Of a stretch of DNA of 64,000 nt, positions 22,989 through 35,630 are shown piece after piece. The position numbers and the translations under genes are program-made. Below the pieces are notes generated by a model. The model was not told the origin of the DNA. It saw nothing but the letters and a program-made list of their open reading frames with translations, and ran no database searches. The stretch's first letter is position 1. Each line of letters starts with the position of its first letter. This DNA is from Rhypophila decipiens (lineage: Eukaryota > Ascomycota > Sordariomycetes > Sordariales > Naviculisporaceae), in NCBI GenBank assembly GCA_033297075.1, contig MU858045.1:186001-250000 (forward strand), read 5' to 3'.

Positions 22989-25900
22989 AGTTGTGATAAG
23001 TGACGACCGTAGTAGTCCAGTCAGAGTTTGATAATATGGCGTCGAGAAGCAGGTCGAGGAGCCGAGAAGGAAATCGTGCAGGCTCTCGTGGGTTATGAAA
23101 GGGCAGATGGTGATGGATGATAGACTGCGGGTGGGGCGTCGGTTGAAATTTAAGTACTTGAGCGCTCACACTGTATTTTAAGTTCAGGCAAGGTTAGGAG
23201 CAATACAAAGATGTCTTGTATGAGCTGGAGCCGTATGGTTTCTTTTTCCTCTTGTGCAATTTGGCGAGCCGAGCGAAATCACGATGAAATAGACCTTGTG
23301 TGATGGGTGAGAACAAGCGCGGGGCAGCGCGGGTCGCGAGCAAGCAAGCGACCAGGTCCACAGCGATTAGATGACACCAAGCCAGGGAACACAAAGCCGT
23401 CGGTTGTGAGAGTTGAAGATGTGTGTGGTCCGTGCCTGTGTGAGAGCGATAATCTTGGACACAGAGGGCGGTTATGACCGGATTTCATTCGTTTGCCAGT
23501 CTGGGTCCTCTGGGATCAAAGCTGGAAGAAAGCGAGGAGGTATAACAGCGAGCAAAGATATCGACCGAGTGGATGAAACAATCATCGGCGAACGAGACTG
23601 TGATCACGGGCGACGGCGGAGACGTTGGTGACTGCCGGGGACCAGGGACCGGGGCAGGCGACTCGCCTCGACAAGCAACACAAGGATAGCGTATTGTGAG
23701 CTTTATGGGTGTGTATGTGTGTGTGTCTGGCCGGGTATATATGTATATCGAGGTTGTACGGGCTGCGCTTCGTAGGGCAGACGTCAATGCTAAGCCCTGG
23801 GACAAAAGCTGGGGTGGCCTGGGAGTATGCCGGATCCACGTCAATCTGCTACCCTACGACGCAGTGAGTGTGAGTCGCGGCGGCAGAGCGGTTTTCAACT
23901 TTTCCAGGTTGAGAGTGCGGCGGCTTAATCCCAGTTCTTCAGGCCTGTCGGTTTGAGCTCAAGCCTGAGAATCAAGAGCCCAGATCCTTGGGGAAGCGGA
24001 TGCCTTGAAGATTGCAAGTGGGAGTACTGTATGTAGGTGGATAATAATAGCGGATGGGAAAGGTATTGCCTCGGCGCGGCGCCGCTTTCTGATGTAGGGT
24101 GAATCGTCGTGCAATCTGCGATGCGCCTGGAGAGCAAGGAGCCGGCTGGGGTCTAATGCCTGGGAGGTTACCGCTGTGGATGTGTATGCCGCTGGACTGC
24201 TCGTTTGAGAGCTCGGGAGTGAGGCTTGGATGTGCTGCTGCTGCTGCTGCAGGGACAGACTTGGACTTGACTAGACTCGGAGAGCTAAGGTCGGTAGGTA
24301 GGTGAGTGACGTGACAACCGACGCTTTTACGCGGTGCTCGCGGGAAGCCGATCTGCGTTGTTTCTCCTGCAGTGATCTGACAAGAAGGTTGCTCAAAGAT
24401 GTCTGTATGGCTGCTGAATCTTGGTCTACCGGGTCTGGGGAGGTAGAAATTGGATGAACACCAATGCCGACGCGGCGTTTCAGTCCCTGAAATTCGGACC
24501 TCGATAGTCCCTGATGACAGCTGCTCCTCTCCAAGTCTCCCGGGTGTTCTGTGGTACTTATCTGCAGCGGACTGACTCGGATGCACAGCGAGGACAAGGC
24601 AGCACAGAAATAAAAAAGAATAATAACATAATAGAAAGCAACCTCGAGCTTGGGTCTTGATAAATCCGGGGATGTTGCTGCGTGTAAGGGAGGTTCGGCT
24701 TGTATAGGCCACCAACAGCGGGGTCGCAGTTCAGAGGCCAGCAGGAAAGTGATTGGGCCATCAAGCTTCAAGGTTCCCCACGTCAAGAAGCCAATGGCGG
24801 CACCAGATTACCAGGTGCTACGACGCAGAGAAGCTCTCTGGGGAACTCGTCGGGTGGGTGAATATTGTGGTGATGAGACCGGAAGGCCCCTGGCATATGG
24901 ATATTTCTGAGGATTCTCCTTTTACTTTGGATGCAAGTTATTGGCAGGTCCTGGTCAACAGAGGCCAGACCCGAAGCCCGCCCGCTCAAGTGGAGGTTCT
25001 CGCCGCCTCGCGTGGTCCATCCTGCCCCCTCTGTGCGCAATTGGTAGGCACATACCGGTATGCCAGTGATGGCCGGCAGGCAGGCACCTGTGTCACCGGA
25101 CAGGACTGTACGGAAGAGGCAGAATTTCAAAGCAGAAGGAGCAAAATGAGCAAAAGGGGCAATAAGGTTGGATTTCCATTGGAACTCGAAAGCTCTCAAC
25201 CCATGTTCCCTCCATGCTGCAACCTCAACGCAGAGAGCTGCAGACTGCAACGTTAATCGCAGGGCCATTTCCAGCTCGTCTGGTTGGCTAATGCTATCAT
25301 CGGCCTCATTTTGGGCCGTTGATTGTTTAGGTGTTGAGTTCACTGCCGATTTTACTGGTCCATGCCAAATGTTTTCTCAAACTTTGTTGATGGCCCTCTT
25401 AGATGGCCAGCCCGACATGCCCGTCCAGGGCTGTGCCGCATATACCTATGGAGGGGCAACACAGCTCAAAATCTCATGAGCGTCGAGATCCATTTCGAAG
25501 ACTGGCCAGTTTTCAACCAAAGCAACAATTCGCTAAATTCTTCCTTGTCGAAACCAAGTGAGATTGAGGTTTCTGAAATAACATTTACCCGTAGATGGTA
25601 TAGAATGACTGTCGTCAAAGTTTACGGCCGTGTGCGCGTCGGCTGAAGGATTCCATGTCCTCATGATGAAATAATTGCAGGCATCTCGTGAAACGTCCAT
25701 CCTCCGGGCCGGTAGTACTCACCAGCTCTACTTGCCCAGGAACTCCAGTCAGCCTGGGCTCAAAATTCCATTGAATTCGGTCTTACCCTTGGAGTTAAAT
25801 GGGAATACCTAGAGTTCGTTAGTCATGGTGCAACCCGGCTGAGAATATTCAGGTATGGCTGTGAGCTTTGAGGAATTACCATCGTCTGGTACCGGTATTA

Positions 25901-26479
25901 CGGCTGCCAGCCCCTCGACCAATAGGATTACTTCCTTGATGGTTCATGTCAGAATCGAGTACAAGACTGCTTTCTGTCACCCCAGTGCCAACCTTTGGCA
26001 AATTCCGCAAGAAGGCTGGTCGCAAGGCAGAGTCACTACCCCCTTGTAATTTCAGACTCTCGAACAATACGATGAAATCATCGCGAGATACAGGGCTTGT
26101 TTTGCTACCAGACGCACGAATACCGGTACCTTACATCCCAAGCATTGATTACGTACATATTCAACCCCACCTCAAAACTAGCCCAATTGAGCCCCACCCC
26201 TAAATCTGGTGGGACATACTGATAAGATAAGGGTCCGATAGCCAGGAAAAATATTTTGAGACCTTGATCGCGATGCCATGATCAAGCTCCAGCGACAAGC
26301 CGAGGAATTCTTCAGAACCGGCACCAGAGTCGCAGCGCCCCAACCCGACAGTGATACGACCTCAAATAAGTCAGCGGCACTGGCAGTGTGGATTATATTT
26401 ATAAATCATTTGAATTTGGCCGGAATCTTGACCTCCTCTCGTTCGAGCGCAAGGAGCGAAACTCACAGCATCGCCAACC
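22989..26479. other. Gene-free interval between divergent ARL8 and RPA2
   Basis: About 3.5 kb. It includes GT-rich DNA at 23700-23735 and a CTGCTG run near 24231-24250. Some frames over 150 codons occur on the minus strand at 24271-25343, but the longest start at non-ATG codons and look random. The promoters of ARL8 and RPA2 lie at the two ends. Confidence 0.45.
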
Positions 26480-29400
26480 ATGGCGGATCTAGATATGGAC
26501 GCGTACGAGGGCCCTACGAATCAAACATGGGATTACCAATACCACACCCTGCGCAGAGAAAAGCTCTTCCGAAACCCCCCAACCGACCGAACCGCCTACC
26601 CCGCCCTTCAAGAAGCCGTCAACCCTCACATCGAGTCCTTCAATGCAATCTTTGGAGATAAGGATGGAGGGAAACTGGGTCTCCTGGACCATGCCGTTGC
26701 CGAAATTGGCACCAAGATATTCCTTGACGGAGATGACAAGACAGGACCTGCGGGGAAAAACAAGTTGAAAATCCGTTTCAAGAAAATTCACCTTGGCAAG
26801 GCAATTGTGCCCGTGACGAACAAGTGGGCAAAAGATCGCAATATACTCCCCTCAGAGTGCAGAGAACGACACGTCACATACAGAGGGAAATTAACGGCAA
26901 CCATGGAATATCAACTCAATGACGGCGATCCCGTCGAATTTCACAGAGAGCTTGGCGTGATGCCCATCATGGTCAAGGTAAGAAGATGCTTGCTGGTCGG
27001 GCGACGATGGTAAGGCCTCTGCTGACAAGCCCTCCATAGTCCAACAGATGCCACCTGGAAGACAACTCGCCAGCGGAACTTGTGGCAAGAAAAGAAGAGT
27101 CTGAAGAGCTTGGAGGATATTTCATCATCAATGGCAATGAGAAGATCATCCGTCTGCTTCTTGTCAACAGGAGAAACTTCCCTCTGGCGATCATCCGTCC
27201 CAGTTTCCAGAAAAGAGGCGCCGGGTATACCTCATACGGCATTATTTTTCGAGCCGTACGGCCAGATGAGACGTCGCAAACGAACGTGCTCCATTACCTC
27301 AATGATGGCAATATCACTTTCAGGTTCTCGTGGAGAAAGGGCGAATACATCGTACCCGTCATGATGATATTGAAAGCTCTTTTGGAGACGTCTGATTTGG
27401 CCATTTTCGAGAGCTTGCTCGGCAAGAACAAATCGGAGGGCTCCAAAAATACCTTCCTCGTGGACCGCGTCGAGGTGCTGCTCCGCACCTACAAGGCATA
27501 TCAGCTGTATAGCAAGAAGAAGACTCGGGCGTACCTGGGAAACAAGTTCCGGTTCTTGCTAGGAATAGACCCAACCGTCTCCGACTATGAGGCCGGTACA
27601 GAATTCCTCCGCAAGGTCGTTTGTGTCCATCTCGGCGAAAACAACAGGGACAAATATGAGCTGCTGCTCGTCATGTGCAGGAAGCTTTACGCCCTAGCTG
27701 CCGGTGAATGTGCTGTCGACAACCCTGATGCTGTCCAAAACCAGGAGATTCTTCTTGGCGGCTTCCTGTATGCGCAGATCCTGAAGGAGAGGCTCGAAGA
27801 GCTGCTCACTACCGGCGTGCGAATGGCGCTACGAGACTATCGCCGAAAACACCCCAACCTGTCGTTCACTTCCACCAACTTCGCCAACGATTTCCCGGGC
27901 GTCATCTTGAAGAAGGCGAACGAGAATCTGGGAAATGCTCTGGAGTACTTCTTATCTACGGGCAACCTGATTTCTGCGAGTGGCTTGGATCTTCAACAGA
28001 TCTCGGGTTTCGTTGTGGTGGCAGAGAAGCTGAATTTCTTGCGTTTCATCAGCCATTTCCGCATGGTACATCGTGGTAGCTTCTTCGCCCAGCTGAAGAC
28101 CACAACAGTGCGTAAGCTCCTGCCAGAGTCTTGGGGGTTTCTGTGCCCCGTCCACACGCCTGATGGTGGTCCATGCGGTCTGCTAAGCCATTTTGCACAC
28201 AAATGCAAGATCATGACTGAGGAACTGGACGCGTCCAATATCCCTGCTTTGGTTCGAGACAAGCTTGGTGCCCTCCCACTAGCCCAGTCTTCAGCGGCAA
28301 CCAGTGTAAGCGTGCCGGTCTTGCTCGACGGAAGAGTGCTTGGCTTCTTCGACCCCGAGACGTGCAAGCAAGCGGCCAACCAGTTGCGGAAATGGAAGGT
28401 CAACGGCAAGCGCGGCGTGCCAGTCCAGCTAGAGATTGGCTATGTTCCCCCTTCCCGTGGCGGGTCCTACCCTGGTCTCTTCATGTCATCGAAGCCATCC
28501 AGGTTGATTCGGCCCGTCAAGTATGTTGCCAACGGGAAGGAGGACTGGGTTGGCCCCTTGGAGCAACCATACATGTCGATCGCGGTCACAGAGCCCGAGA
28601 TCAGACCCGGCGACACGACCCACGTGGAATATTCACCCTCCCATATATTCTCCATCCTGGCCAGCATGACCCCCTTCTCCAACCAAAACCAGTCTCCGCG
28701 TAACATGTACCAATGTCAGATGGGTAAGCAAACAATGGGAACACCAGCCACGGCGCTCGCGCATCGCACCGACAACAAGATGTACCGTATACAAACCGGA
28801 CAGACACCCATCGTCCGAACACCGTTGCACAACACATATGGGTTCGACAATTTCCCCAACGGCATGAACGCCATTGTCGCTGTCATCTCGTATACCGGAT
28901 ACGACATGGACGACGCCATGATTATCAACAAGTCCGCCCACGACCGCGGCTTTGGATTCGGTTCCGTCTACAAAACCAAAAAGGTCAGCCTCAAAGAGAC
29001 GACGCGGTCCAGGACAGCCAACACCATCACCAAGATGTTTGGCTTTGCTCCCAACAGCCTTGTCAAACCCGAAATACGAGAGCTCCTCGACGCTGACGGG
29101 CTACCGTATGTGGGTCGTAGGGTACTACAAGGCGAACCCATCTGCGCGTACCACACAGTCACGCAGGACTCCTTCGGCACACTGACCAACCGAGATGGTA
29201 TTACATCGTTTGAGAAGTATAAGGAGGCGGAAGTCGCTTACATCGATGAGGTCCGCATCATTGGAGCTGACACGGGTAACGAGCCCCTCCAGACCGTGTC
29301 CATCAAGCTACGGGTTCCTCGTGCCCCGGTAATTGGCGACAAGTTCTCGTCTAGGCACGGACAAAAGGGTGTTTGCTCCCAAAAATGGCCTACTGTTGAT

Positions 29401-30243
29401 ATGCCATTCTCCGAGTCGGGCATGCAACCCGACGTGATTATCAACCCGCACGCCTTCCCATCTCGTATGACAATTGGCATGTTTGTCGAGTCTCTGGCGG
29501 GCAAGGCTGGCGCCATGCACGGCATAGCGCAAGACGCGACGCCTTTCCAGTTTGACGAGCAAAACACTTCGGGAGACTACTTTGGCAAGCAGCTGGTAGA
29601 GGCCGGATACAACTACCACGGAAACGAGCCCATGTACTCGGGCATCACAGGCGAAGAGTTCGCCGCCGATATCTACATTGGTTGCGTCTACTACCAGCGA
29701 CTGAGACACATGGTGAACGACAAGTACCAGGTCAGAACCACAGGACCGATTGTGCCCACCACGGGGCAGCCAATCAAGGGCAGAAAGAGGGGTGGTGGTA
29801 TTCGTGTGGGAGAGATGGAGCGCGATTCTCTGCTTGCTCATGGAGCCGCTTTCCTGCTCCAGGACCGACTGCTCAACTGCTCGGACTATTCCAAGACTCA
29901 CATCTGCCGAGACTGCGGCTCTTTCTTGTCTGTGCAAGCGGTTGTATCGCATTTCCTGGGCGCAAGAAAGTCCCAGCACATAGTGCGGTGCCGAGGTTGT
30001 GCCAGAAGGGTGGACGAGATTGACTACGAGGAGCTGATGAAGACGGACGCGCAGAGCTGGGAGGATGGAAATGGTGATCAGTGGATCGGTGGTGAGAACA
30101 CCACGGTGGTGGTTGTGCCTGGTGCTCTCAAGTTTCTTGACGTGGAACTCGCTGCCATGGGTGTGAAGATGAGGTACAAGGTGGATAAGAAGGATCTGAT
30201 TCGCCCTGGAATGTTGGTTCAAGAGGAGCCAGTGCAGGCCTGA
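26480..30243 (+). CDS. RPA2: DNA-directed RNA polymerase I second-largest subunit (RPA2/RPA135)
   Basis: Two exons, 26480..26977 and 27040..30243, give 1233 residues; yeast Rpa135 is 1203. The 62-nt intron joins PIMVK to SNRCHLED, in the protrusion domain. Family landmarks appear in order: RGKLTATM (about 136-143), the fork and hybrid-binding regions with EDWVGPLEQPYMSI, GYDMDDAMIINKS (around 786), GDKFSSRHGQKG (around 931), the conserved INPHAFPSRMT segment, and a C-terminal zinc ribbon with CRDC (about 1119) and CRGC (about 1147). Together with RPA190 this subunit forms the catalytic core that transcribes rDNA in the nucleolus. The SNRCHL and RPA-type N terminus distinguish it from the Pol II and Pol III paralogues. 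The start has a good ACCATGG context. Confidence 0.96.
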
Positions 30244-31701
30244 GCCAATGTAACGGATCTGAATGTGAGGCTGCTTGTCCGAGGTAATATGGGTTGTCCT
30301 TTCTGGAGCTTTGGGTTGGTCAAAATGGATTGATTACATGTGTCTACAAGATAGATTTGTACTTTCTGGTTCCCTTTATTATATTGTTTGATGTCGTTTA
30401 AAAAGTGCCAGTATCGATGAAATGATCGAAGCAAGTTCGTGGAGCCATTTCGAGTCATCTTGCTGGCTGCCAACTCGATGTAACGACCACTACTGTGTAT
30501 AGACTGCGGGGTGTGTCCAACCCATTCGGAAAGTCCAAGGCGAAGGAAGACATGCTATCTCCGGGGTGGTGTGTGTCTCTATTCTGTGCCCTTCATAACC
30601 TGATCTCTTTTGACTCCTCAACAGACCTAACTTGCCACAAACAGAGTCCTTTTGTTGGTCACGTCTCACACGGAATACTGTGCTCGAAAACAAGCATAAA
30701 GAGGTCGAATGACGGCCGTCGATCAGAGATCTCGTGAAGTACGAATAAGATGAGGTGGTTGCTCATGTGCTCGTTACGGCTGCGAGCTCCCGGGATATTC
30801 TTGGCCACTTGATCAGAGAGCGGAGAGCCCTCAGGCTTGTGAGTTTTCGGAAACACTAATTTGGTGGGTGCTCAACCATTTCTGTATCCCGAAGGAAGTC
30901 GCGATCCATGACGGTTGCGGGCCGTGGCAGACCCAGAACAAACCCTGAGGCGTAGCTCCTGTCGTTTGCTTTCTATCTGTAACAGTCCGTCTCAGTCTCT
31001 TGGAGCCTGCGTACACCGGCCCGTACTTTCTCGCATCCACCGAGTCTTCTAGACTGTTGCAACTGGGCCGAGATCCTTGCTTCCTCCGAGTCCCGCAAGA
31101 CAACTTGATCCCTTCATTGTTTACAAGACTTATCTCTTCAGTCTGTCCTACCCATATATCCGGTCCGGCATGGTCTGAGCTAGTTGGCCGTCCCAGTGCT
31201 TTCACCGTCATCCACTGCTCCTCCGTGGGTAATCAACGCTCTTTTCTTTCTCTCTTATCCCACGTGTTATTATCTGCCTTCCCGTCTGTTTCTCTCTCTT
31301 CTTCGGTAACCATACTTGGATCCTCGACGAGCTTCTCTGGCTGTCAGTGTTTCCCCGTGCTGTCTCTAAATTCTTTTAATATCAAACCCAACTCTCAAGT
31401 ATTACCGAGAGCAGCCATCCGTTCTCTCGTGGTTTACAGCAAACATAACAAGCCCTCAATTCTTCCGACGAACCTGTCCTTCAGTTGGTACTACAGATCC
31501 TTATAATTTGGCTCTCTCTTGGTACACCTGAGCCCAACATTATCGTGCGACTTGGATGACAGTCTGCGCTCCCCACCCTTCCCGACTCACCTTGTCGCCG
31601 CTGTTGAAGCATCAGCTTTCATTTTGTCCAGTTACCTCGTCTTGTCAGCGACCCGGCCAAGACTACGAAACAGTCCAAAACCAAGGACAGGGTGGAAGGG
31701 G
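30244..31701. other. Intergenic region upstream of the tyrosinase gene
   Basis: About 1.5 kb. The second half (about 31220-31500) is strongly pyrimidine-rich on the plus strand (CTTTCTTTCTCTCTT-like tracts), typical of fungal promoters. A 168-codon frame there (31000-31506) has Ser/Leu-rich content caused by these tracts and is not supported. The tyrosinase frame stays open upstream of its ATG to 31519. Confidence 0.45.
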
Positions 31702-34003
31702 ATGGCTGGACTCCGACTGAGGCGTCTCTTGACCGGCCTTCTCCTGTCATTGGAAGCTCTTCTCACGGTAGCCCCGCCCGGTGCCTACTGTCGACATACT
31801 ACTTACGACTATGGGTTTGATCCGGAGGAGCGCATGGCCAGCCATCGGGCCCGGCTGGCAGCGGCAGGGCGAACATCTCACGTAGCCAGAAGGGCCCTGG
31901 AAGATCCCGTACCGCGACTAGAGATTAGACAGTTACAACAAGACGAGGACGTATGGATGTTGTATATTCTGGCTCTGGAACAGATGCAGATCACCAATCA
32001 GACTGTTGAGTCCAGTTGGTATGGAATCACAGGTGCGTTTTGCCCATGCCTCTGAACGGCCGAGGGCTCATGACAGCCCGGGTCTGAACTGGTAACTGAT
32101 GGCCTGCCCCAATCCAAATTGGCTTCGCTCTAGGAATACACGGGGTGCCTTACAAGACATGGCACGGGGTTGGACCGGTCCCCGGGAGTGAGAAAGCAGG
32201 TTACTGCGCCCATTCATCTATATTATTCCTCACTTGGCATCGACCCTACCTGGTGCTCTTTGAAGTATGTATTCCATATCCCCCAGCACCCTGTTTCAAC
32301 AAGATGAGGACTTTCCATCCGTCGTGGGGCGTGCTGACACCGTATCGTAGCAAATCCTTACCGATATCATGGAGGAGATTGTCCAGTGGTGGCCACCTGG
32401 TGCGGAACGGCAACGGCTCGATGCTGCCGTTGCGAGGTTTCGGATCCCCTACTGGGATTGGGCCTCTCAGCCATCTTCAGGGGAGAACGTCCTCCCAGCG
32501 AGCATTACCAGTCAAGATGAGATATGGGCTGATGGGCCCAGCGGGGTCCAGTTAATCGACAATCCGTTGGCTCGCTATGTTTTCAGACCCCTGAACGTCA
32601 CAGAATTTGGGATCGCTCCTGTAAGTGACATCTCGACCAAGTTTCAAGATTTGTACTGACAAGGAATGGTCTGTTAGTGGGACGTATGGCAGCAAACATA
32701 CAGGAGCCCAACGACCAACGACACCAAGGCAAAGTCGGATAACAAACAAGTAGCTCTCACTCTAGACAAAGCCGCCGACAGCCTGAGATCTCGCCTCTAC
32801 AACCTCTTTGCAAACTACGACAACTACACCGAGTTCAGTACGAGCGCCTGGAAAGAGGGACAGGGTTCTTCAAAACAAGACTCTGTGGAATCTGTCCACG
32901 ATACCATCCATACAGTAACGGGCGGCGGCGGATGGGGGGCGCCCAACACTCAAGGCGGCCACATGGCCTTTATCCCGTATTCTGCCTTTGATCCCATCTT
33001 CTTTCTGCATCACACCAATGTAGACCGCATCTTTGCGCTCTGGCAGGCTATATACCCGGACACGTGGATGACTTCGGCAATAGCAGGTCAGAACACTTAT
33101 ACCATCAAGCGCAACCAGCTTGTGAATAGCACCACGCCTTTGACACCTTTCTTCGCTGACATTGAGCATGGCACGTTCTGGACGTCTGATGCTGTGCGTG
33201 ATCATACGAGGTTCGGGTATACTTATCCTGAGCTTGTGGGGGACTCGGAGGATCCCATCTCTGTGGATGTCAATCACAAACCCCCGGGAGGAGCAGCAAC
33301 AGCGGCGCAGGTGAAGAGGACGCTTAATCGTCTCTACGGGTCGTCTAGTACTGCTGGATTGTTCATGCGGGAGATGAAGATGAGAAAGACAGGTATTGGT
33401 CGCCAAGCAAAGTACCCGTCGACAATCTTTGCGGAACTGGGCGCGAAACAGAAAACGGGCGTGGTGTTTACTGGGAACTTGTACCGGGAGTGGATTGTCA
33501 ATGTCCACACTGAGAAACAACTTCTTGACGGGCCGTTTTTTGTACATTTCTTTTTTGCTGACTCGGACGACGGGGATCTACCGGTTGACAACACTGGGGA
33601 TTGGACTGCTGCGGCTGGGTACGTTGGGACCATGGGGGTCTTTGCTGCTCCTACCGGAGAGGAGAATTCTTTTTCTTCTTCGATGGGGTATGTGGGCCAG
33701 ATGCACTCACGAGCACATCATAACGTGGGTATTTCAGGGACTGTGCCGCTGACGTCCAAGCTGGTGGACAAGGTCATCTCTGGCGAGCTGGAAAGTCTGT
33801 CGCCTGGCGATGTGAAGAGGTACTTGGCGAGGAATCTGAAGAAGAGGGTGGTCTCCGTTGATGGACGGGTCTTTGGGCATGAGGATCTTGTGAGTCTGGG
33901 GAGGTTCCATGTCAGCGTGGTGAGTGCCCCTGTCCAGGCGCCTTATGACGAGGATGAGTTGCCTGTTTGGGGGGCTGTTGATGTTGAGTTTGAGATGAGG
34001 TGA
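31702..34003 (+). CDS. Tyrosinase (type 3 copper polyphenol oxidase) with predicted signal peptide
   Basis: Four exons, 31702..32032, 32134..32264, 32351..32620 and 32678..34003, give 685 residues; the joins restore GIHGVPY, LVLFE|QILTD and GIAP|WDVWQ. The N terminus (1-30) has Arg residues followed by a Leu-rich core and looks like a signal peptide, while several fungal tyrosinases are cytosolic. CuA ligands are probably H113, H137 and H146, with C135 placed for the Cys-His thioether (YCAH) and WHRPY at 145-149. CuB is HDTIH (318-322) and FFLHHTNVDR (353-361). FGYTYPEL is the YxY motif closing the core. A C-terminal domain with the WTAAAGYVGTMGVF signature follows; in this family it shields the active site until cleaved. 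The enzyme would oxidise monophenols or diphenols to quinones for pigment. No partner genes are nearby. Confidence 0.92.
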
Positions 34004-34110
34004 GGTGATTGGGCTTTCTTTGCTTCCTTTTTCTTTTGTCTACTTGCCTTGTTATCTGTCGGTCTTTTTGTCTTTCTTTTGTCTTGCCTTGCTTGTTCTG
34101 ATATCTTGTT

Positions 34111-34143
34111 TTCTTCTTCTTCTTCTTCTTCTTCTTCTTCTTC
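34111..34143 (+). repeat. (TTC)11 microsatellite
   Basis: Eleven uninterrupted TTC units, about 110 nt after the tyrosinase stop codon, in a T-rich stretch that is probably its 3' UTR. Confidence 0.9.
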
Positions 34144-34252
34144 ACTCCTTTAATTCTCTTCTCTTCTCTTCTCATCTTTTATTTTTGCTCTTAGACATTT
34201 TGATGAGCTTTAGTCGTTTTAATCGTTTTAACAGCTAGGAAGTGAGTCCTTT

Positions 34253-34253
<1 letters not shown>

Positions 34254-34333
<80 letters not shown>
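34254..34333 (+). repeat. (TTG) microsatellite, about 27 uninterrupted units
   Basis: Eighty bases of perfect TTG repeat, about 250 nt downstream of the tyrosinase stop. The lack of interruptions suggests it is young and length-variable. Confidence 0.95.
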
Positions 34334-34334
<1 letters not shown>

Positions 34335-34676
34335 TGTTTGTCTCTACAGTACCTGCTTTAGTCACTTGAATACAAGTCCGAGTTTGGTTTTGCCGTCCAT
34401 GGGTGTTTGACTTTGGTACGCAATGATGTAAATGATTGTAAGATTGTGTTAATGGAGTGATGTGATGCTGTAGTCTGTGTTGTATTTAAGTTGGGTTTCT
34501 AGTGTTTGATGTTTCACCTACGGAGTGTAAGAAAGAAAGTCGCACGGCTTGAGCTGGAATGATGCTCATGAACTCGTATGAACTATCGAATAGAAGGAAG
34601 GGGGTGATGGCATTCCGTTATGTGGTTCGAAATGCACGACACAGTGAGAGGAGGCAGGTATTTACAAGTAATCGGC

Positions 34677-35402
34677 CATTCAAGATTTATTCATCTTCCA
34701 GGACAAGCCAGCTGATTGGCAAAATGCAGATAATAGGCCACCACACATAGGGTATGGGGAAGGCTTTCTCTGTTTATTTAGTTTATTTTATTCTTCTTCC
34801 TTTTCTTTTCCCTAATCTACTCCTTTCCAGTCTAGTCAGCACCGACTCAACCTGATAATACCTACTACAAATAACTATAAAGAGGTCTGATACTAGAGGA
34901 TGAAGATGGAGGAATATAGCAGTTAGATTTATATACTAGAAATAAAAGGAAAACATTTAGTTAGCCCCTTTCCTAGATTAAGGGGCGAAAACACTAGTAT
35001 AATAAGGAATATTAAGAAGAAAGTCGCTAACTATTCAAGATTTATTGATCTTCTAGGACAAGCCAGCTAGGTAATTGTGAAAATATAGATAATAGGCTAT
35101 AGCGTATTAAGTATGGGGAAGGGGTTCTCTATTTATTCATTTTTATTTTGTTCATCTTCCTTTTCGTTTCTCTAATCTGTTCCTTTCTAGTCTACCTAGT
35201 ACCAGTATCGAAGGGTCTTGAGTTGAGTATCCTGGAGGTACCGACTCAACCTGATAAAACCTACTACAAGTAGCTAGAAAGAGGTCTGACACCGGAGAAT
35301 GAAGATGAAGGGATATGGTAGTTGGATTTGTATGCTAGAAACAAAGAAAAACATTTGGTTGGCCCCCTTCCCAGATCAAGGGGCGAAAACGCCAGTGTAA
35401 AA
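34677..35402. repeat. Imperfect tandem duplication (two copies of about 330-370 bp) with RIP-like transitions
   Basis: Copy 1 spans about 34677-35002 and copy 2 about 35032-35402. They share the order CAAGATTTATT, AGGACAAGCCAGCT, TATGGGGAAGG, CGACTCAACCTGATAA, GAGGTCTGA and AAGGGGCGAAAAC. Most differences are C/T or G/A, often CA to TA or TG to TA (for example TTGGATTTGTATGC in copy 2 is TTAGATTTATATAC in copy 1). The second half of copy 1 and the first half of copy 2 carry the excess of T/A. Copy 2 also has about 35 bp extra near 35204-35240. No open frame is conserved; the source sequence is unknown. Confidence 0.75.
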
Positions 35403-35630
35403 GAGAAAAAGAACCTTTCAAGACAAGAGCAGGTGTGAGGATTTGAATATAGCCAGTTCATGATGTTCCCATTGATGTTTATCTTTGCGAGCAATCCCAT
35501 GCATGGAAAAAGATGCTTCGCCTTTTGTTGTAAACATTAACTCCTGAACCAGCCTAGACTGCCCTGAGATGCCAGCGTTTTACCCGCTCTTTTTATTGTC
35601 CCTCTATTAATTCGTAGCTGGTCATGTCCT

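Noticed and set aside
24271..25343. Overlapping minus-strand frames of 171-247 codons
   Set aside because: Several start at non-ATG codons, composition is random and no splice structure improves them.
29308..30222. 304-codon minus-strand frame inside RPA2
   Set aside because: It is the shadow of the highly conserved polymerase coding sequence on the other strand.
31000..31506. 168-codon frame upstream of tyrosinase
   Set aside because: Its Ser/Leu content comes from promoter pyrimidine tracts and it has no homology that I recognise.
31702..34003. Pigment or secondary-metabolite cluster around the tyrosinase
   Set aside because: The neighbours are housekeeping genes (RPA2, eIF3m); no polyketide synthase, transporter or regulator is present.
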